A stretch of DNA of 64,000 nt from Rhodeus uyekii (taxonomy: Eukaryota > Chordata > Actinopteri > Cypriniformes > Acheilognathidae): positions 3,752,001 to 3,816,000 of the forward strand of contig JAWRVZ010000041.1 of assembly GCA_037043235.1 (NCBI GenBank), read 5' to 3'. The notes below the pieces were generated by a model. The model saw nothing but the letters and a program-made list of their open reading frames with translations. It had not been told where the DNA came from and made no database searches. The translations under genes were made by a program, and so were the position numbers. Shown here piece by piece: positions 57,639 through 64,000 of the stretch; position 1 is the first letter of the stretch, and every line of letters begins with the position of its first letter.

Positions 57639-58159
57639 GTAAATCCTGCAGACCCAATGTCTCTCTGACCTATTAGACATGCTTCTGGATTTGGCTTTTG
57701 TGTATAAAGATCGGGACTGATACCATTAAGGTTGTAGGGTTTGAGGAAAAACAGCATCTGCTAAATCACTTCACTAAATCACTAAAATTTCGAAGGAGAA
57801 TCATAGTACGACTAACATTTGCAAGTTTGTTTGGTTTTATGTTCTGTGCCGCCAGTGTCTTAAGTTATCAAGTCACACTGATCACTGTGTGTTTTTGAAA
57901 TACCATGTCAATGTGCATCCCCATCAGTTTTGCATTATATGTATATAACATCAGTAACAGTAGTGCAAATACAGTTTTGAGCACATTGGTTCACGATTTT
58001 ATTGTCATTTGAAAAACCAATACTGATATCTCTGTGGTGGTAACGGTTTCATGAACCGTTTGGTCCAGGCTAGATCCTTCTGCACCTGGTGGTGCAGAAA
58101 TGGCACTCTTGTGCTTTAAAGAGGCCGTATCATGTCTTGATTTGGGTTGATTTTGATTT

Positions 58160-58287
58160 TGTTTTATCCAAAGCCACTTACATTGCATTCAAGGAACACA
58201 TTGAATCAGTTCTTGCATTCCCTGGGATCAAACCTATGACCTTGGCATTGTAAACACCAATGCTCTGCTGATTGAGCTACAGGAAAG
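58160..58287 (-). repeat. tRNA-derived SINE, minus orientation (copy 3)
   Basis: Minus strand: CTGTAGCTCAATCAGCAGAG, loop TTTACAA and B-box GGTTTGATCCCAGG, then the shared body with TGTAAGTGGCTTTGGATAAA. Same family as the copies at 6.5 and 7.1 kb, here in an eif4g3 intron. Confidence 0.7.
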
Positions 58288-59153
58288 TGTATAGGGAGTG
58301 TAAGTGTTTTTAGTGTATAGGGAAGAGTAGAATTTTATGCTTGAACGTTTAAAAAAATCCACAAATTTTTCTCTGAAGCCCCTCCTTCCATAAAATTGTT
58401 ACTTTGCAGACCTTTTTCATGCTCAATCAGCAACATTAGACACTAAAAACAGTTGAAATGTGACAAAGGTCCTCTAGGAACTATTATGACTAGAGACGTA
58501 TTCATATTTGCATATTCATGTATTAGCTCGACTGTGTAACGAGCTTCCCGTCCTTGAGAACCAGACATTAGAGGCGTCTCCGTTGACTCATCCATTTCTT
58601 GTCTTTTCTGAAAAATTGTACAAAATTATGATTTTGCATTCATGGTATCTGATAAGCAGATGTGCGACGATAAAGACTTGACATTGATTGCTAATGCTGT
58701 TCGAGGCTGTTGGTGCACCTTTTATTAGATGAAATACTTCAATGTGTCACTTTCCTGAGCAGAATCATTGTTGGAAATGTCTAGACGACTTGGGCTTTTG
58801 TCAGTCGTAACCAAATGCATTCAGGGGTCGTTATGATCACAATGTAAGTTGCTGAATTCATGAGCAGTATTTCACGTGTCTGTACATTTATATTCTGTCC
58901 ACTGTGCTTTGGTGTTTTACAAGGAAAAACTTGTTTGTTAATGATTTGTTTATGCACTTTGCGTGTAGCTACAAGTCCATCCATGCATGTGTGTCCATAT
59001 ATGCATCTGACATTTAAGTGAAGTTGAGTGACTTTCTGCCCCACCCTGCCACACATCTCTTATTGGGCTTAACCCAATAAAGCCTATTGTATGGATTTGA
59101 TATGCAAATTTCTAAGACCTCAAAATTACCAATATGATCAAAACTCAATGTTT

Positions 59154-59689
59154 CACCGTATTCTCCCGCATATAACCCGCAGACGCAGATAATCTGCACC
59201 CTCATATAGCCCGCAGGCGTTGGGGGCGTGAAAATAATAAAAAAACAATGGTGGCATAACCCGCACCTTTATATAACCCGCACCCATAGATTTTAGTTTT
59301 TTGTGTAAGTTCACATTTTGAATTTCGAATTTTGCTCGAATGACGTCAATTATCCATAACTGTTCAGGCTCGGTACACAGTGCTTGTGCGCGAAATTCAA
59401 ACAACAAGAAAACAAACACAAGTCAGAATCAGAACAAAAACAAAAAGCAGCGCCAGCTGTCAGAGTGATAGTACAAGGGCCAGAGACAACAACTATCGCA
59501 AGAAAGAAAAGCAGAAAGAAAATACAGCAAAAAAAACTTGCGTCCTTAGGGATGTAACAATTATATTGAAATATTATTACATGTAAAAAAATTGGTATAT
59601 AGCCCGCACCCTTATATAACCCACAACCCCCGTGCAGGGTTTGTAAAATCTGGTATAACCCGCGGGTTATATGTGTTAAAATACGGTAC
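59154..59689. mobile_element. DNA element with 'accgtattttaacacatata' ends
   Basis: The left end CACCGTATTCTCCCGCATAT and inverted right end TACCGTATTTTAACACATAT are similar, and 'ataacccgca' words repeat along both flanks. A partial relative is at 23654. No transposase. Class uncertain. Confidence 0.55.
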
Positions 59690-60185
59690 ATTCCTTCTCT
59701 AGTGAAGGAAAAGTGGATCGGACCAAGCACCAAAACACACGTGACGGCAATCAGCATATACACTCATGATGGGGGACGAGAAAGAGCTCAGTGCACAAGA
59801 CAGAAATTAGCAGAACGACTGTAGAAAGGAGGAGATGTCAGAGAAAATACAAATGAGGAAAAGGCCAGGGGAAAATAACTTTAAAAAGAAGGTTACAATC
59901 AGGCAAGAGGTAGACCTGTTTCACAGAACTAAGTTATGCTGTCTTTTTCTTGAAAATACTTTTTGTTGTTGTTAAATATTTATATTCTTAAGAATATCCT
60001 TTATATTGCTAGTGACATTTTGAGATGAACGCTTACTGGGACAAATAAACTTTTTTTTTAAACTTTAACTATTTCTCATTAAAATTATTAATATTAAAAT
60101 GTGAGTATCAAATTCATCAGGCTTTGAGAAAATATTTGTACATTGTGCATTGCATTATTTTTTATTAATAATTAATTATTATTCC

Positions 60186-60219
60186 TTTTATGATTAAAGC
60201 TAAAGCTTTAATCATAAAA
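60186..60219. repeat. Perfect 16-bp hairpin with 2-base loop
   Basis: TTTTATGATTAAAGCT, then AA, then AGCTTTAATCATAAAA. No surrounding element recognised. Confidence 0.85.
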
Positions 60220-62401
60220 CGAAGCTTTTAAAAATCATATTAAAACATGTTATTGGATGATATGGAGTGGCAGCTGATATGCTATTTATGTAAGTTGTCT
60301 GATTTATTGATCAAGATCTCATTTATTTACGTTAGAAGCCATCATAATTTCATCTGACGTTTTGGCCATATAAATATCAACAACTGCACAAAATTACATA
60401 TTTCTGCTCTGTTTGGGGCTCAAAATAAAATTTTCATACTGTGTGAGCTATAAAAGCTAAAAAAACAAAAAAAAGCACGTATGAAAGATTACGTAGATTA
60501 AAAGATGAAATAAACCCTTGTCCATTTTAAATAATAAATCAGATTTTTCTGACTATGATTTCATATGTCTGGCATAATTTATTTGCACCAGAATTATAAT
60601 AATAAGAAACAATGTATTCAGCTTAAACCGTTATTATTGATTTGTGTGCCCAGCAGATAGAAAATAAGACTGATTGACATGAGGGAGCTGCAGCTTAAAG
60701 TTTTACAGTACAGTGCTGGGCAATGGCATTTAGAAAAGATGCTTTTCCTGCTGATTCCAAATGACTTTCTCCCTTGAATTTTAAGTGTGTAGCAGTAGTT
60801 CTAAGCTAACCTATGTATAGTGGGTAGCTTAAAATGTTTATAATGCTGAATTATGCTATATTATCTTTTGTATAACACAAGAAACTGTTATTGGATGGTT
60901 GTGATTATAATTGAGCTCCACCATAATGTTAAAATGCACTATGGTAGTTTTTTTTTTTTTTTAATAGAAAGTGCTTTCATGATAGACTTTATATCAAACA
61001 TCACATGAACAAGCAGGAAAACAGGCCTCATAGCATGTGCTTGTCAGAGAAAGTGTTACGCATAACCCCTATACCTTCTGTATCATGTAGTGTAACAAGA
61101 AAAAATCTTTAGAAAAATTGAATAGTGACTGGTCATTTTTTATGTGAACTGAGGTGTGGTTTCATTTACTGTTGTCCTGCGAACTTTTGCGGAAATCCAG
61201 TCATTTTTCAGTAGTAATCCACCCGAATGGGAATTGTTATGTGAGGAAGAATGATTTCCGCACACAGATTTCACAACGCTTTCGAATGTTTCGCAGACGC
61301 TCCATGTTAACCAATGGGAAGCTTCTTGGTTTTGAAAGTAATTTCTGTGTGAGCTATGCTTCATGCATTTCTGTTATTGGCAATAAACCTTGTTGCCTGT
61401 GAAATTTCACAAGAATATCCCTAATGTGACTGGACCTTTATTCTTTTTTTATTAGGGGGAAAAAGGGCAAAAACCATAACAATGTACACAGGTCTGTTCA
61501 CCCTATAGAACAGCCCTTGACTGTGTAATGTGCGGCAGTGAAAGAAGCTTTGACATCTGTGCTGATGTTAAAAGAGCTGAGTTAAGGTTTCATTTCTCCC
61601 CTGTGGCTGCGGCAAGTCCCAGCTCGCCTCCACTGCAGACTGGCTAAAACTGATGCCTACAGGCCATTAGAAAACAAACAGAAATAGGAGAGAGTTGAGA
61701 GGGAGTGTCACACACACACATACACAGTGTGTAATAGTTGGCTGGTGTTGAATTTTGGTTTGAGGAATATTCAAGTGGTTCTGTATCCTACATGATGTGT
61801 GATTCTGTATCTAAGGGCACTTGCGATTTTAAGAGAAACTTTTTCATTCAAATATTTTGATTATTAAAACTTTTATCATAAGTTTGTTGTTTGATTTCAG
61901 TTCCATTCGGGTTTATTTGTATTAAACATTTTGAAATGCAAATGTTTCGAAGCAGCTTTACAGAAAATGTTTTAGGTTAAGCTTTGTATGCTCCTATACA
62001 TTATGTCCCAGATGTTCTCAATTGGATTCATGGGGAATGTGAGGGTTGTCTAAAAACGAAAAGTCTAAAATGATTATCATGCACCAGGAAGAACCCATCA
62101 TAAGGGTATACTTATACACACACACACACATACACACACGTACAGATACAATTAGCATCTAACCAGAAGTGTAACTAACAATGTGTGAGAATATCCCTCT
62201 CTCTCTTAGTCTCCCATGTTTTCTCACACTATTTTCTGTTCCTGTCATAGATTCACAATCTCTCATACCCTTTTTTTCAGTCACTCATGCCCTCTTTCTC
62301 TCTGTTTCTGCCATTCAGATACATGCACTCATTCTTATCTCTGTCCCTTACAAACACACAGACACCAAGTCTCCACTTCCATCCCTCCCTGGCATTTCCA
62401 C

Positions 62402-62422
62402 ACACACACACACACACACACT
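62402..62422. repeat. CA microsatellite
   Basis: A short CA run within C/T/A-rich sequence; further CA tracts at about 61708-61726 and 62116-62140. Confidence 0.85.
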
Positions 62423-63602
62423 TGTACGGCATTGTGACAGTAGATTATCACAGAGTGGTCTTCGCCTCAGGCTGCGCTCGGTCCCCTGTTGGCCTGTATG
62501 AGTCATAGTGAGAGGAAATCACCCATTACACACACAGGCAAAGTTTGTTCTCCAGTGATGGTCTTCATGTTTCTTTTCTTTGTTTCATGTTTTGTTGTTT
62601 CCCTTGTCAGGTCTTTGTTTACACTTTTGACCCAAAAGTGGCTGAAGTACTATAAACCGATATTTGCTAAATTTAAAATTTTAAGCGATTCCAACAGAAT
62701 ATTGTTTCTTTTGTGTCATTATCATTATAGTTGTGGTGTGGACATATTATTTTATATTTAGAGTGATTATTATCATTACAGTTACTTAGTATGAACTTGA
62801 TTAGTGGTGCTTGTTATAGTAAGATTAGTTGCTGTGATATTGAATCTTAGTAAAGTTCAATCCCTTTTTTGGAACTTTTGGGATGATTGTGATATAACGT
62901 CCTTGAGGATTTGTTCAGCCATCATCAGTGTTTTTACCTCTTCTTATTTTTTGCTGATTCCATATGTAAACAGAGCGCACTGTCCTCATATGCCATAGAT
63001 TTCATTAGAGAGCTGTTCCTCTCAGCAAGTTGTTTTAGAGTCAGAGCTTCTTTTCAGCTACTGCCATGAGTTGTCCCAACATGCATGATCTCACAAATAG
63101 TCGATCCATTTACACCAAAGCATGCCAGTCCAGTTACTTAACCACTCTGTTTTATAGGGTACATAGTCTTTTATTCTCTGTGTATTTAACTTGACATGTC
63201 CAGTTCTTCCTGAGCTTTTTGATTGCCACATAAATGATAATGTCCTCTCCACCACGACACTCAGCAGCATGTTTATTGCAGGACCACTATGGTGAGCACA
63301 GACACTTACACATAATCTTCACTTGCCTTTTATGCACCAGCAGATCACTTCTGTGGTGTTAAACCAACCATCATAGGCCGTCCGCTGGTTTTAATGTTCT
63401 TGTTTCTACACATACTTTTGGCTTTGGCAAATCTCCCCGAGGCTTGTTTAATGATAGGCTTGGATTATTTTGAGCCATGTTGTTAGATGTTTTTGGCTGT
63501 ACCTGAGTCATACAGTTAGGACAGATGTTGTCTAACACGGTCTACACCAGACACGACAGTTGCTTGTAGTACTTCAGAAATAGTGGGTTATAATTGGTTC
63601 TA

Positions 63603-64000
63603 CAGTGGTACCTCAAGATACGAAATTAATCCGTTCCGAGGCGGCCTTCGTATAATGAGTTTTTCGTATCTTGGAACACATTTTACATGTAAAATGGCTA
63701 ATCCGTTCCAAGCCCTCCAAAAACACCCCATTAAATTTCATAATAAAGCTAAATTGACCAATAAACAATTAAATAACGTAAAATGTCGATGTGGCAAGGG
63801 GGCGTGGATATAAACAGCCTGGAAGGGAAAGACGGAGAGAGAGATCCGGGTGAGACGCGAGTCGGCACGGAAGCGGTGAACGCGAGGCTCACGAGCGAAA
63901 CGAAAGTGAAACCGAAACAGAGAGAGATTGCGAGTGACACGGAACTCAGAGGGAGAAGCGTGACTCAGCTGAGAGAAGCGGGACAGTGGGAGTGAAACGC
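63603..64000. mobile_element. Left end of a Tigger-like element, cut by the window edge
   Basis: CAGTGGTACCTCAAGATACG follows TA (63601-63602), with 'aatccgttcc' words as in Tigger ends. From about 63784 the sequence turns GC-rich and purine-rich (GGGGGCGTGGATATAAACAG), possibly a nested insert such as an LTR. Confidence 0.55.

Larger units (their letters stand above)
57639..63602. other. eif4g3 intron, no further exon recognised
   Basis: Holds SINE copy 3, the 59.2-kb DNA element, the 60.2-kb hairpin and CA tracts. I looked for P/G/Q-rich phase-0 exons after FVTGPRPTHHQ and found none convincing, so the next exon is probably beyond the window. Confidence 0.5.

Noticed and set aside
59350..59763. 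137-codon minus-strand frame
   Set aside because: Runs through the DNA element at 59.2-59.7 kb and reflects its repeated words.

Overview
This is vertebrate (teleost) nuclear DNA: multi-exon genes with GT-AG introns, AT-rich intergenic sequence, dinucleotide microsatellites, and many cut-and-paste transposons and MITEs. TTAA-flanked 'GTTCACCCAAAAATGAAAA' foldback repeats, a tRNA-derived SINE and Tc1, hAT, Harbinger and Tigger/pogo elements point to an ostariophysan fish, probably a cypriniform. I cannot name the species.

Two plus-strand genes are supported. The first is complete: ece1 (endothelin-converting enzyme 1, an M13 zinc metallopeptidase). Eighteen coding exons from 14254 to 35469 join in consistent phase to give 766 residues, with an N-terminal cytoplasmic tail, one membrane anchor, the HELTH zinc site, ENIAD and a C-terminal CELW. 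Its 5' end shows two alternative starts: an upstream exon ending in ATG|GT (8927-8929, ECE-1c type) and a start inside the sequence just upstream of the next exon (14254, ECE-1d type).

The second gene is the 5' part of an eIF4G-family gene, most likely eif4g3. It has a CpG-rich promoter and first exon near 37380-37995, in-phase exons at 51606, 55830 and 57606, and continues beyond the window. ECE1 lies next to EIF4G3, and ECE2 near EIF4G1, in human, so the pair is conserved synteny.

Layout: 1-8600 is intergenic with a hAT element, SINEs and long TA arrays, plus a weak minus-strand TATA promoter and a possible 46-residue membrane peptide; 8600-36200 is ece1; 36200-37380 is the short intergenic gap with a hAT-like element; 37380-64000 is eif4g3 5' exons separated by large, transposon-rich introns. 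Nested insertions are common: a solo LTR inside a Tigger-like element inside an older repeat; a Harbinger-type element inside a TTAA MITE; a dead Tc1 inside a 3.4-kb TTAA element. The best preserved transposon is a 1.56-kb Tc1-like element in ece1 intron 9 with DD37E spacing, disabled by two adjacent stop codons near its N-terminus.

I found no clearly new biological system. The most useful observations are the conserved ECE-1c/1d start architecture, the nested transposon series with readable target-site duplications, and two unproven small transcription units (minus strand 2.1-4.5 kb; plus strand 17.5-19.0 kb). Family assignments rest on remembered protein features, not on searches.
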